Origin: Blasia pusilla | Taxonomy: Eukaryota > Marchantiophyta > Marchantiopsida > Blasiales | Direction of reading: 5' to 3' | NCBI GenBank assembly: GCA_050084515.1 | Contig: CM114272.1 | Coordinates: 48,174,001 to 48,238,000 of the forward strand | DNA: 64,000 nucleotides | In this document: positions 38,820-48,399 of the stretch, piece by piece | Position numbering within the stretch: the stretch's first letter is position 1 | How the letters are laid out: every line of letters begins with the position of its first letter | Program-made: the position numbers and the translations under genes | The notes under the pieces: generated by a model | Database searches by the model: none | What the model was told of the DNA's origin: nothing | The model's input: only the letters and a program-made list of their open reading frames with translations

Positions 38820-39664
38820 AGTTTATCTACATTTGTCACATACAGATGTCTAATAGGATGTCCACATTCTTTTCGTGCACGTTTATGCGGATGCCATTGC
38901 TTCTTATTCCAAGAGTAATGAGAAGGGAACTCCAAATAAAAATACTGTCGCGTAGTCAAATCAGAAATATTTGTTGCAAAACATTGAGTGAGAGTGGTTT
39001 CCTTACTTCGCTCCAAAATATTACCCAATGAATCTTGCCCATGAAAATATACCATTTGATTGTCAGGAAGATGATTAATCAATCTCACAATACTTGGTTA
39101 CTCTACATGTAGACTAAACTTGAAGATTCACCAACATTCTTATGAAGAAGAAATGTACCTTCATACCATACAATTTAAATATTGTTAGAGTCCCACGTAA
39201 TATCATAGGAAAAAATAGGGAGATATTGAAAGATAGAAGGGATCGAAATACCTTGCATCAATATATAATGATGTCTCATCAATAGTATCCTCTCCTGATG
39301 TAGTATTTGCCAAGGTATATGATATGGCATCAGATCCTTTATACACATACTTATAAAAGTACTTTACTGCCAAGATGCTATTTGTTATCTCCAGATTGAT
39401 ATGAAAATCAAATAAAATACATAACATTGGATTGTATGGAACCACCCAACGATTATCAAAGTCATGATTTGACTTATTAATTAATCTGCCATTAGCACGC
39501 CTGCATAAACACATATAGAAGTGTATTAATAGTTGGGGAAAATAGATAGCACACTAATAGAAAAACATTAACTGATGAAATAAATAACAAAACCAATGAA
39601 TTACCTCTTATAGATAGGATATCCATCCTCATTCTCCATTTTCATTGATGCAAAGGGCATTGGG
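38820..39664 (-). pseudogene. Helitron Rep C-terminal part with catalytic tyrosines
   Basis: Exon 39605-39664 continues exactly from the other side of the Gypsy insertion (PMPFASMKMENEDGYPIYKR). After an intron (39501-39604), exon 39252-39500 contains RANGRLINKSNHDFDNRWVV and the two-tyrosine motif YFYKYVYKG, where the first and second catalytic tyrosines of Helitron Rep are expected. After another intron, 38820-39088 holds RLINHLPDNQMVYFHGQDS. These joins show GT-AG introns inside the transposon gene. Confidence 0.88.
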
Positions 39665-39668
39665 TATC
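39665..39668. repeat. Gypsy target-site duplication TATC, left copy
   Basis: TATC directly before TGTCAC. The matching TATC is at 46795-46798. Removing the element and one TATC joins the Helitron reading frame ...KKCSKGY with PMPFAS..., which confirms the exact insertion ends. Confidence 0.9.
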
Positions 39669-40150
39669 TGTCACATCTGAGTAGTCGATAGGCCGAGATC
39701 TATCGCGGATAGGGCGTAGGAGCCAGTTGACTATCTTGAGTGTAACTTTGTCCCACGGTGTCGGATGAGGTTGAGGATAGGTCCATTGTGTCAGGAACGT
39801 CATTTCTGACAACTTTCATGTTGAGGTCTTTTACAGCCAGATGACTTGTTGACCATGTCACCCGCCCCTGGTAACCTATGCGCGCAGGTTACCAAGGGAA
39901 GGGTTATTTTTAGGGGAAGAGCCTTTTGGCTCTTCCCAACCCTATATAAGAGAGGAAGATGGCTTTCCTAAGCCATCTTTCTCATGTTGGGCCGTTGGAG
40001 CACCTCCCTTGTATGTGTGTGAGCTAGGACTAGGGTGCTAGCGTCCGGATTCCTTGATAGCATAGGGTGGACGAGGCTCGATATGCCGATGTAGATTGAG
40101 GAGTGGAGTTTTAGGCCGGGTGTGCCATTTTTACTACTCTTTATTTTTCA
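39669..40150 (+). repeat. Gypsy left LTR (block B only)
   Basis: Starts TGTCACATCTGAGTAG and ends near TTATTTTTCA. It contains a TATA box in CCCTATATAAGAGAGG (about 39949), followed by the expected transcription start. It matches 46175-46655 at about 97% by eye. It lacks the 139-bp block A that flanks B on both sides at the right end. Confidence 0.9.
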
Positions 40151-40553
40151 CATGAGAAAAATGTCAGGGGGTTGGTGGGAATTCGTTGTTTGCAGGTAGG
40201 CAAGCGAGTTGCCTTGGTCGGGAGCCCCTGGAGACGTGTGTGTGACGTTTTGTGTCATTTTTCCGTTCGGAAGGCCGTGGGCTGAAGCGCTGTCCATTTT
40301 TCTCAGATTTTGCTGGTGCGGATTGATGGGGGACAGCAACCGAGTGTAGCGTGTGGTGGGGCGTTGGGTGTACGCAAGTGAGGGTGTCGAGAGAGAGAAG
40401 AAAGGAAAGTTTGGGTCTTGCAGCCGCCGGGGGGCTGTTAAGCAAAGACGGCTATCTAGGTCGCGGCCGGTCTAGGGTTAGGTCACGTGCCGAGGGACGG
40501 CGGACAGGCTGGGCACGGACGGCCGCGGACGGGTTGAGATTTTCCGGACATGA
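40151..40553 (+). other. Gypsy leader, no gag recognised
   Basis: GC-rich. The base run after the LTR (CATGAGAAAAATGTCAGGGG) does not resemble a TGG-initial primer-binding site. No capsid domain or CCHC zinc knuckle is visible in any frame before the protease. Either gag was deleted or this family depends on gag from elsewhere. Confidence 0.6.
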
Positions 40554-41296
40554 GTGGGTGGCCACCAAAGTGAGTCAGACTCGCTATTTTCCGCCTTAGA
40601 GTTGGCGACGTTGGGAGTTGGACCAGCTGAGGTGTTCCGGTTGGCCACCACGTTGTGTGAGCGTGGAGAGATGACTGCTTCTTGTTCAGAGATAGTTGAG
40701 GAGGTGGTGGACTTGCCCTCAGAGCCGGTGCTTGGGACGTTCCCCACAGAGTCATCGCATGCGGCGGCGGCGGCGAATTTGGTAGATATGCCACCTCAAC
40801 CGGCCATAGAGCGAGCAGTGGTGACACCAGGAGTAGTGTTACTGGATAATCGAGCTAGAGTATTTCGCTTGGTTAGTCCGACGGGGACCATATACCACCC
40901 GCAGCGCGTCCTACTTGATTCGGGAGCGCAACCCTTGATGTTAGGGGAAAGCGGCTGTTTAGCATTGGGGTTCGGAAGGCCGACATTGAGCCTTGTCCCT
41001 TCCAGATCTGAGACCTCGATTGGGGCGTATCACCCACTCGATATATGATTCGGACAGAGATTGTTGTGAGAGTCGGCAAGAGCATGCGGCGGATAGTGCT
41101 ATAGTGCGCACGCGTGCGATTCACGACACCGGTGAGTAAATGCGATGTGTTGGTGGGGAGTACAATGTTATATCCCCTAGGATTCATCCTTGACTGGACG
41201 GGAGAGACCGTTGCTTATCGGCCAGGATGGCGGTCAGGTGACGGCCGGATGAGTCAGTTACCCGTGCAGTTTGCGAGACGAGGTGGTCGATCATGA
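40554..41296 (+). pseudogene. Gypsy aspartic protease
   Basis: The active site RVLLDSGAQPLMLGESGCLA (DSGA at about 40917-40928) opens a retropepsin fold. The frame shifts after about 41048. The C-terminal flap and core continue in 41114-41296 (KCDVLVGSTMLYPLGFILDW), as in retrotransposon proteases of the RVP type. It would cut the polyprotein during particle maturation. About 115 residues precede the active site and look unstructured. Confidence 0.82.
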
Positions 41297-41305
41297 GGCG
41301 AGTCT

Positions 41306-42543
41306 GTGACCACGTTGGCGGCTTTCACAGGTAGTGTTAGCTGGCGAGGAGAGTTGTTGGAAGGGAACGCACATGCGGAGGATGTCCCAGTAGCGGATAG
41401 TCCCACGGAGAGACAGGTCACGGCGGGTGTCTCTTCCCATGTTAGTGATGCCTCTTCACCATTATGGGGTACGACTCGAGAGCTACAGAGGAGTGCCGAC
41501 GACCTCGTGAGGCAGGCGTGGAGTCATGTTTTTATCCCAAAGCAGCAAGAGTCACGTGGCGATCGAGCTCTTAGAGTGGAGACGATGACCCCACTAGATA
41601 TCACACCTGTTGTGTGGTAGTGCCCAGAGGAGGGTGTTAGGGTGTTAGATCTCTTCGGAGGGATTAGCACCGGATTGGCGGCCATATTGCAGGCCGGCAT
41701 ACGGGTGCATCAGTACCTTTTTATGGAGAGAGATAAGACCGCGCGGCGAGTATCATTACGTCACGTGGCGAGGTTGGTCCAGAGGTATCCTGAGTTGTTG
41801 TCGGTATGCGGCGATGACGGGGATACCAAAGATACGCTTACTTGTCGACATCTCTTTGGTGGGGTGCAGGATCTGGATAGAGTTGGCACCATTCATTTGG
41901 TGGTTGCTGGATGGCCATGTCATGGTCATTCATCAGCTGGCTGAGGATTTGGATTGCAGGATCCGAGGTCAGGGATGTTTTGGGAGATGCTGCAAGTATT
42001 ACGACACTTGCAGGAGAATCAGATATGTTCTCCAGCGTACATTTTGGAGAACGTGCGGTTGTTGGGAGACACTCGTGCACGTGTGATGACGAGTGTACAT
42101 CAGGTGAGTCTGGTTGGGACTCTTTGTGTTGTTAGATGCTGTGAGAATTGGGTCACGTGCCCATCGTCCCACGACTGTGGTGGACGAACCTGATACCATC
42201 AGAGGTACTGAGTCGAGCCTAAAGTGGAGTCCAGAGAGCACCACATCTCACAGTGGATGCTATTTTGCGCTCAGGGCGTCGATCTCAGGTGGTGACACGG
42301 GATGATAGACCACCGTTGACCATGGCCAATAGGGTGGAGGAGTTGAGGGCAACCTTACCTACGTTGGTGAGCTTCCCAAAGCATCCCATGCCTTTCGCCG
42401 TCGGGAGGCCAGGCATGATTTGGGATGAGGTGACCGGAGTATTGGAGGAGCCTACAGCAGATGAGCATGAGCGCCATGGGGTTCACTACCGGTACTACTG
42501 GCGGTGCCGAGGGATGACCGAGGCATCACGGAGACAGTGTTAG
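41306..42543 (+). pseudogene. Captured DNA (cytosine-5) methyltransferase domain between protease and RT
   Basis: Motif I, VLDLFGGISTGLAAILQAGI (about 41640-41700), is the AdoMet-binding F-G-G loop. Motif II ends MERDKTARR. Motif IV, HLVVAGWPCHGHSSAG (Pro-Cys at 41915-41920), is the catalytic cysteine loop. Then come DPRSGMFWEMLQVLRHLQ and motif VI, PAYILENVRLL (ENV at 42047-42055). SRAHRPRLWWTNL near 42152-42190, split by a frameshift, fits motif VIII. ATLPTLVSFPK and GMIWDEVTGVLEEPTADEHER fit the C-terminal motifs. The reaction is transfer of methyl from AdoMet to C5 of cytosine. Motif order I-IV-VI-VIII-X is linear, not rearranged as in plant DRM. In-frame TAG (41618), TGA (41942) and frameshifts break it. 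41306-41620 is a low-similarity linker. Confidence 0.88.
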
Positions 42544-43813
42544 GGCGGCGATGGACCTCAACGTCTCACATGGATAGTCACCTAGGTATGGATGAGCAGA
42601 GATGGATGCGAGTGTCATCCATGCCGCCACGCCATTTGGACCATTGCCTCTGTGGTCATGACAGGCATTGGTGGGCGAGACGAGGAGAGATAGGCACCCA
42701 TGGACTTCTGGGGCGTCGTTCGGCGAGAGAGTGCAAAGCGGCTAGAGTAGCACATGTTCATTTTTCGGATGTGGAGCATGGTGTAGGAGGTCAGAGTGGA
42801 GTGGCTGTTGCGGAGGTGGCTAGGATTGCTATATAGCAACCAAAGCCGGAGATTGCGTCCTCTCCGAGTGAGGTCACGATGGAGACTTGGGAGCCTGTGA
42901 TAGGTCTCAAGTTGATAGGAGGAGAGCGACGGCGAGTTCAAAGGTTTCTGAGAGGGCATGTAAGTTGTTTTGCCTTCACTATGAGAGACTTGGGTACGCT
43001 AAAGGGTCCCGGGATACGGATTGAGTTGGCTAGTGATACGCCAATCTTTCGTCGACCCTCTGGTATTACGATATGGAGCGAGCCTTGATTGAGCAGAGTC
43101 GAGGACTTGTTGGAGGCAAGACTTGTGGAGTTATCACATGGGGAGTATGCATTTGCCACAGTCATGCCGGCGAAGAAGGATATGTATGGCAATAGGACGG
43201 ATAGGCATATGTGTGGAGATTACCGTCCTATCAACCCCGTGACGAGGTCGATCGGTATGCCATGCCTACTCTTGAGGAGATCTTTGATGCAAAGAGGGGC
43301 ATGCAAAGATCTTCAATACTTTAGATCTCCGTTCGGCTATCATCGGCTTCCTATCAGGTTGGAGGACAGGAGAAGACAACATTCTAGGGGATAGATCGGT
43401 TCGGGAGAGATTGCTTGTATCGATGGCGGTTCTTATCATTTGAGTTGAAGAACGCGCTTGAGTTTTGAGTTTGAGTTTTCAGAGAGTGATGGATAGGATT
43501 CGGGTGGCTTGGATTTTTATGCGATGTTACATAGATGATATTCTTATCTCGGTTCCACGGTTGAGGAGCATGAGCGACACTTGGAGGAGGTGTTTGAGCG
43601 ATTGCGATTACATGGGTGAAGTTACATCCAGGCAAGTGCAGATTCTTTCAGGAGCAGATTGAGTACTTGGGACACACCATATACCCGAGTGGGTTAGGCG
43701 TTGATGAAGCGAGGGTAAAGGCTATTGCGCAGATTCCACGCCCTCTGGATGTGAGTCGAGTCCGAGCATTTCTTGGTGGCGAACTTCTATCGACGGTATG
43801 TCAAGGGTTTTAG
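42544..43813 (+). pseudogene. Gypsy reverse transcriptase
   Basis: N-terminal part: WEPVIGL at about 42886 and FRRPSG before the fingers; then LEARLVELSHGEYAFATVMP, HMCGDYRPINPVTRS (about 43205-43250), SPFGYHRLP, and the catalytic CYIDDILI with YIDD at 43528-43539. Thumb: LHPGKCRFFQEQIEYLGHTI (43616 frame) and VRAFLGG. At least four frameshifts separate these. 42544-42840 is a poorly conserved spacer between methyltransferase and RT. Confidence 0.9.
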
Positions 43814-43865
43814 TGCGATCGCAAAGTCTTTGACCTTGTTGACGAGACTTGATCAGGTGTGGTTG

Positions 43866-44708
43866 TGAGGAGATGATCAGGAGCGAGCATTTCAGGAGCT
43901 CAAGGACAGGTTGACGTCCTCACCCATTTTACAGAGACCGGTTAGGGGTCGCCTATTCCAGTTACATACGGATTGGAGCATGTTGGGTCTAGGAGCAGTG
44001 CTTCCTCAGAGGGATGACGAGGAGAGGGAGTTCGTTGTGGCTTACGCGAGCCGATCGAGCAACATTGCAGAGGCGAAGTACAGCTCCTACGAGGGAGAGT
44101 GCTTGGCTGCAGTGTGGGCCGTGGCACATTTTAGGTGCTTTTTATTCGGCAACCCTTTCACACTTGTCACTGATCATCAGCCGTTGAGGTGGTTGATGGA
44201 GTCCGACAAGCTTACGGGAAAGCCTGCCAGGTGGGCTCTATTACTACAGGAGTATGAGTTGGAGGTAGTTCATAGGTCAGGTCGGCTGAACCAGGATGCG
44301 GATGGGTTGAGTCGTAACCCATGTCCGAGTCAGAGAGACGTCACGGGAGCTCGATGGCACGGAGAGAGTGATGAGGAGATGGTGCCCGGTTGGCATGCAT
44401 CTGCCTATCTTTGTTGGTTGACTATGGCAGGTCAGCCAGAGGTGATGACTCCAGTGGTGGGATTGGATGATGAGTCTTTGGATCCGGAGGTTAGTGAGGA
44501 GGCGACAGATGGTCGTGATATCCATGACGACGTGGAGGTTGTGGAGTTCTTGCGCACTGGCGTCATTGCGAGTACAGTGAGTGCAAGGGAGCGGATCGGA
44601 TCCTATAGAGAGCCAAGAGGTTCAGGTGGGAGGGGACTCATATTTTACGGGTATGGGGAGATGGTAGGATACAAGTGGTACCTCATCCTTCCCAGCGAGC
44701 ACGTGTAG
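43866..44708 (+). pseudogene. Gypsy RNase H domain
   Basis: Open for 265 codons from 43911. LHTDWSMLGLGAVLPQ, AKYSSYEGECLAAVWAVAHF and VTDHQPLRWLM give the acidic residues of Ty3-type RNase H. VVHRSGRLNQDADGLSR is the usual H-R-x-G-x-x-N-x-x-A-D-x-L-S-R end. A further 120 residues rich in D and E (about 44340-44600) link to integrase. Confidence 0.93.
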
Positions 44709-45640
44709 TGCGACATGCCCATAAGGAGTTGGGACATTTCGGAGTAAAGCGTACTTACAGCTTACTCCAGGTTTAGTATTGGTGGCGCGGCATGCATACT
44801 GGGGTACACTAGTTTGTGGCCAGATGTATGGTATGTGACACAATGCGAGCATCCTTCAATGCTCCCACTCCGTAGTTACATCCTTTGCCGATTATGGGTT
44901 TAGGTTATCGATGGAGTTTAGACTTTGCGGGACCTTTGCCATTGACAGGGCGTCATCATAGGTACGTGTTGGTCATGGTGGAGCATTTCTCCAAGTGGAT
45001 AGAGTTGGTGGCACTACCAGACAAGGCGAGCGAGGGAACAACTTATGCGTTTCTAGATCGTGTGCTTAGTCACTTTGGTGCACCGGCGGAGGTGTTGACT
45101 GACCAGGGTACCGAGTTTAGGGGAGAGTTTCAGGCCTTGTGTGATCAGGCGCTGATAGATCACCGCACCACGTCCACGGATGATCCGGAGGCGGATGGGT
45201 TGGCAGAGAGAGTGGTACAGACGGTGAAGAGAGGATTGCGCAAGTATGGCTTGCAGCGGGGACAGTTGAGGGAGTGGGACCTACAGTTGCCATGGTTGGC
45301 TATGGGTTATCGCTTTAGTCGGCAGGCATCCTTGGCGTCATTTTCACCGTACTTTTTGCTCTTTGGGAGAGATCCAGATTTACCTGCAGCAATTCGACGT
45401 GACATGGCGGAGGTGTTAGATCTTGATGATCCAGATGTGTGGGTGCAAGCATGTTCTCAGAGGGCATAAGTTTTTTGTAGAGTTATGCTTATGGCCTTTG
45501 AGAACTTAGCTATTGCCCAACATAGAGATACATTGAGGTACGCGACCATTCGTGGAGGAGGTTATCGTCAAGGGATAAGGAGGTTTCATCCTGGAGATTA
45601 CGTGTATTTACAGTAGGCGGCACCCACGACGCTAGATGTC
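44709..45640 (+). pseudogene. Gypsy integrase
   Basis: Zinc-binding HHCC part at about 44712-44850: HKELGHFGVKRTYSLLQ ... CMVCDTM, interrupted by two stops. The catalytic core in 44885-45469 is open: SLDFAGPLPLTG (first Asp), VLTDQGTEFRGEF (second Asp), GLAERVVQTVKRGLRKYG (Glu). After a frameshift near 45470, the C-terminal DNA-binding part continues (LAIAQHRDTLRYA ... RRFHPGDYVYLQ). It inserts element DNA and sets the 4-bp target spacing. Confidence 0.94.
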
Positions 45641-45958
45641 ACTGTAGGGCGCACGATCCTACGTGTGCGCGAGGTATTACCGACCGGAGTCCTCATGTTG
45701 GAGGGACGGGATGGTATGGTTTGGAAGGATCATGTGCGCAATTTTGCGCCATGTCATCTTCCGAATGTAGATGGGACGGTGGATCCGAGCTTGGCAATGG
45801 TACCTGCAGGCTTGAGGTGTATGTTGTGCGGATCTGCGAGGGGTGCAGCCACCATGTTGGTATGTGATGGTTGTTCTCGAGGGTGGCATATGTCATGTCT
45901 GACCCCCCCTCTTGATGTGGTTCCCACGGGACGATGGATGTGTCCGAGATGTGTATAG
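45641..45958 (+). pseudogene. PHD finger fused to the Gypsy integrase C-terminus
   Basis: In 45665-45958 the final 46 residues form a C4HC3 zinc finger: Cys52, Cys55, Cys67, Cys70, His75, Cys78, Cys93 and Cys96 of this 97-residue frame (CMLCG, LVCDGCSRGWHMSCL, WMCPRC), with the expected Trp two before the seventh ligand. PHD fingers commonly bind histone H3 tails, read by K4 state. Its place is that of the chromodomain in chromoviruses, so it may target integration to a chromatin state (inference). All eight ligands are present; an in-frame TAG at about 45616 lies before it. Confidence 0.9.
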
Positions 45959-46024
45959 GGTAGTAGGTCATGTCAGAGAGATGTGATATTTTCTATCTGG
46001 AGTTGGGGGGATCCAACTGCCAAC

Positions 46025-46035
46025 TAGGGGGGCGG
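46025..46035 (+). promoter_or_regulatory. Polypurine tract-like site
   Basis: TAGGGGGGCGG just before TTGTATGATC. A plus-strand primer site normally lies immediately 5' of the right LTR. If this is the tract, the LTR would start with block A (TGTATGATC), not with block B. Confidence 0.6.
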
Positions 46036-46172
46036 TTGTATGATCTCCATATATATGTATGAGTTGATTTTTGTACATGTGTGGATCGACCCATATGTGG
46101 GAAAGATCAGTGTTGTGTGGTGTAGATGTGACGAGCGATGTATGTTGTGTAGCGATATGTATGCGCACGACA
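46034..46172 (+). repeat. Block A, inner copy (139 bp)
   Basis: GGTTGTATGATCTCC to GCACGACA. A near-identical copy is at 46656-46794. It is followed by GC and then block B, forming the palindrome GACAGCTGTC (46169-46178). Confidence 0.93.
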
Positions 46173-46174
46173 GC

Positions 46175-46655
46175 TGTCACATCTGAGTAGCCGATAGGCC
46201 GAGATCTATCGTGGATAGGGCGTAGGAGCGAGCTGACTATCTTGAGTGTAACTTTGTCCCACGGTGTCGGATGAGGTTGAGGATAGGTCCATTGTGTCAG
46301 GAACGTCATTTCTGACAACTTTCATGTTGAGGTCTTTTACAACAGGATGACTTGTTGACCAGGTCACCCGCCCTTGGTAACCTGTGCGCACAGGTTACCA
46401 AGGGAAGGGCTATTTTTAGGGGAAGAGCCTTTTGGCTCTTCCCAACCCTATATAAGAGAGGAAGATGACTTTCCTAAGCCATCTTTCTCATGTTGGGTCG
46501 TTGGAGCACCTCCCTTGTATGTATGTGAGCTAGGACTAGGGTGCTAGCGTCCGGATTCCTTGATAGCATAGGGTGGACGAGGCTCGATATGCCGATGTAG
46601 ATTGAGGAGTGGAGTTTTAGGCCGGGTGTGCCGTTTTTACTACTCTTTATTTTTT
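46175..46655 (+). repeat. Gypsy right-side LTR block B
   Basis: Starts TGTCACATCTGAGTAGCC and ends in TTATTTTTT. Same TATA box as the left copy (about 46448). It pairs with 39669-40150. Confidence 0.93.
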
Positions 46656-46794
46656 GGTTGTGTGATCTCCATGTATATGTATGAGTTGATTTTTGTACAT
46701 GTGTGGATCGACCCGTGTGTGGGTAAGATCGGTGTTGTGTGGCGTAGATGTGACGAGCGATGTATGTTGTGTAGCGATATGTATGCGCACGACA
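46656..46794 (+). repeat. Block A, terminal copy (139 bp)
   Basis: GGTTGTGTGATCTCC to GCACGACA, then the target duplication. It is absent from the left end of the element. Confidence 0.93.
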
Positions 46795-46798
46795 TATC
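46795..46798. repeat. Gypsy target-site duplication TATC, right copy
   Basis: TATC directly after ...GCACGACA; pairs with 39665-39668. Confidence 0.9.
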
Positions 46799-47432
46799 CT
46801 TTGGAACATTTTTTTGTCGTTTTATCCGTGCAAGGTGCAGTTGGATATGCTACTCCATACGGACCATGAATCATATAATTTCTTACAGTAGAATGTAGCC
46901 TAGGATGAGTCATGGGATTCGGAATCTCAACATATATAATATCGTCAAAATCAGAGGTTGTCCTTGGCTTATCCTCAGAAGCAATAATACTTAGGATATG
47001 CACATGTGGTAGCCCTCTCTTTTGGAACTCGACCACATGACTGCATCCTACCACTCGACCCAAAATATGCTTATCCAATATAAGTCTCAACAACTCCTTC
47101 TTCTTTTGTTGGAAAACACGTACAACCAGGTCATGACGATCAGACGTTGATTGCCCATGAAGCAGAGCATAAGTAATCTCTAGCTATTTAGGATTGCAAG
47201 TCATAGTCAAAAAGTAGTCATGCTTACCAAAATGTCTCACAATGGCCATAGCATCATGGTACATTTGATGCATGTGACGCGGTCCTCCTATGAAAGACGA
47301 AGGTAAGATAATACGTCTCCCTATGCCTTGACCGTTCACATCATGCCGAGTCATGGCATCTCTGACACATTGGTATAAATCAGCTCTCAACTCTTTTTGA
47401 TGCAATCGTATGCAAGCGTAAATCGTCAACAC
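46799..47432 (-). pseudogene. Helitron Rep N-terminal part (HUH endonuclease)
   Basis: First block: IYACIRLHQKELRADLYQCV ... GRRIILPSSFIGGPRHMHQ ... DYFLTMTCNPK, typical of the Helitron-like N domain. A TAG follows NPK where the family has NPKW, consistent with a single G-to-A change. Second block (46799-47160): RVVGCSHVVEFQKRGLPHVH with the HUH metal-binding pair, then NPMTHPRLHSTVRNYMIHGP, ending CTDKTTKKCSKGY at the Gypsy junction. The enzyme would nick single strands at the Helitron ends to start rolling-circle transposition. Confidence 0.92.
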
Positions 47433-48389
47433 TCATTTATAAAGTATCTTGCATTATCTAGAAAATTATTTTAATAAAAGAAATATTTAAAAATAACAAA
47501 AGAAATACTCAATAGAAAAGGATAGAAAATCTTCACACTTGAATATTAGAACACAAGCAGCGAAGACTTACTTTTTTGAGTCACTCCACTCCCAAAGAAA
47601 TGAAACTTTATCGTTTGCTCAACTCAACAATCTCAAACAGACATATCTCAGAACAAAACAAACATGCATTTGATGATTAATTGGATATACACAGTAGATA
47701 GTACTCTCTAGGCTACTTATCTCCAATATCTCGACTATCTGCACTTATGTCTAAATTCCCCTAATCCATACACCTATATTCTAGGTGGAACTCATCACCA
47801 ACATACCATCCCTCGAAATCATAGAGAGAAGTGGAGGAATATTCCCCATCGTCAAGTTCTTCAAGACCAGGACAAATATCTATAAAGTATCTCTCATTAC
47901 TATTTAGAGTAATCATAATTTCCTCGCCTATTGAGACTTCTCTTACCTCCTGAGTCTCATTGAAACCATTTGAAATAGGAGCAAAAATTTAGGGTCCACA
48001 TCAAACAATTCTCGTTTTCGTTTAGAGCGAGATAATGAAAATCTATGTTTATCTCTCTCTACCAAATATTCATGACTCGTATTTATTACAATTTATTCCA
48101 CAATTATCGGCCTCTTGCATCTCGATGAGAGAGTTGACATGGCGTAAGCTAGTAAGGCTCACTCCGCATAGGCAATATTATTCCCTGCAAATTTAAAAAT
48201 AGCATATTAAAAATTCCAATATAAATTATATATTTCAAGTAAAGAAACATAACTACTTATATAATTTCATAAAACTCAAATAATAAAAAAACTATAAATT
48301 TTGTAAGAGAACCAAATCCGGACATAAGAAAAAATGATTTTCATAACTAAAACCCATAGCCCCCCTAGGTCTTGACATATAGCACGACT
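47433..48389 (-). other. Possible 5' part of the Helitron gene, decayed
   Basis: On the minus strand, 47765-48130 can be read with small frame changes as an acidic stretch (EVREVSIGEEIMITLNSNER, then a DDGEYSSTSLYDFEGWYVGD segment) preceded by a basic one (RERDKHRFSLSRSKRKREL). It could be the first coding exons of the Helitron protein. I do not recognise a domain. 48180-48389 is AT-rich without features. Confidence 0.4.
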
Positions 48390-48399
48390 ATGTGAGTAA

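Larger units (their letters stand above)
39669..46794 (+). mobile_element. Ty3/Gypsy retrotransposon with captured cytosine methyltransferase and PHD finger
   Basis: 7,126 bp, inserted in the Helitron Rep gene. Order: LTR block B (39669-40150), GC-rich leader, protease, DNA cytosine methyltransferase, reverse transcriptase, RNase H, integrase, PHD finger, polypurine tract, block A, block B, block A (to 46794). RT before integrase defines Gypsy order. The termini are TGTC...GACA with a 4-bp target duplication TATC. The two B copies differ at about 16 of 480 sites by eye, mostly transitions, so the insertion is moderately old. No gag is recognised. Stops and frameshifts in every domain make this copy inactive. 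GC is much higher than in the flanking DNA. Confidence 0.93.
36213..47432 (-). mobile_element. Helitron rolling-circle transposon, split by a Gypsy insertion
   Basis: Minus-strand Rep/helicase gene read from about 47432 (possibly from near 48130) down to the TAA at 36213, interrupted at 39669-46794. The HUH nickase motif (LPHVHIL, about 46996-47015), the tyrosine motif (AVKYFYKYVYKG, about 39335-39370) and a Pif1-type helicase follow in canonical order. The gene has several spliceosomal-type introns with good GT/AG borders, for example 39501-39604. Most of the frame is open, with a few stops. The TC and CTRR termini were not located. Confidence 0.92.

Noticed and set aside
45968-46809. Minus-strand open frames across the Gypsy right end
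   Set aside because: They read block A and block B LTR sequence, and only the part beyond 46798 belongs to the Helitron Rep gene.
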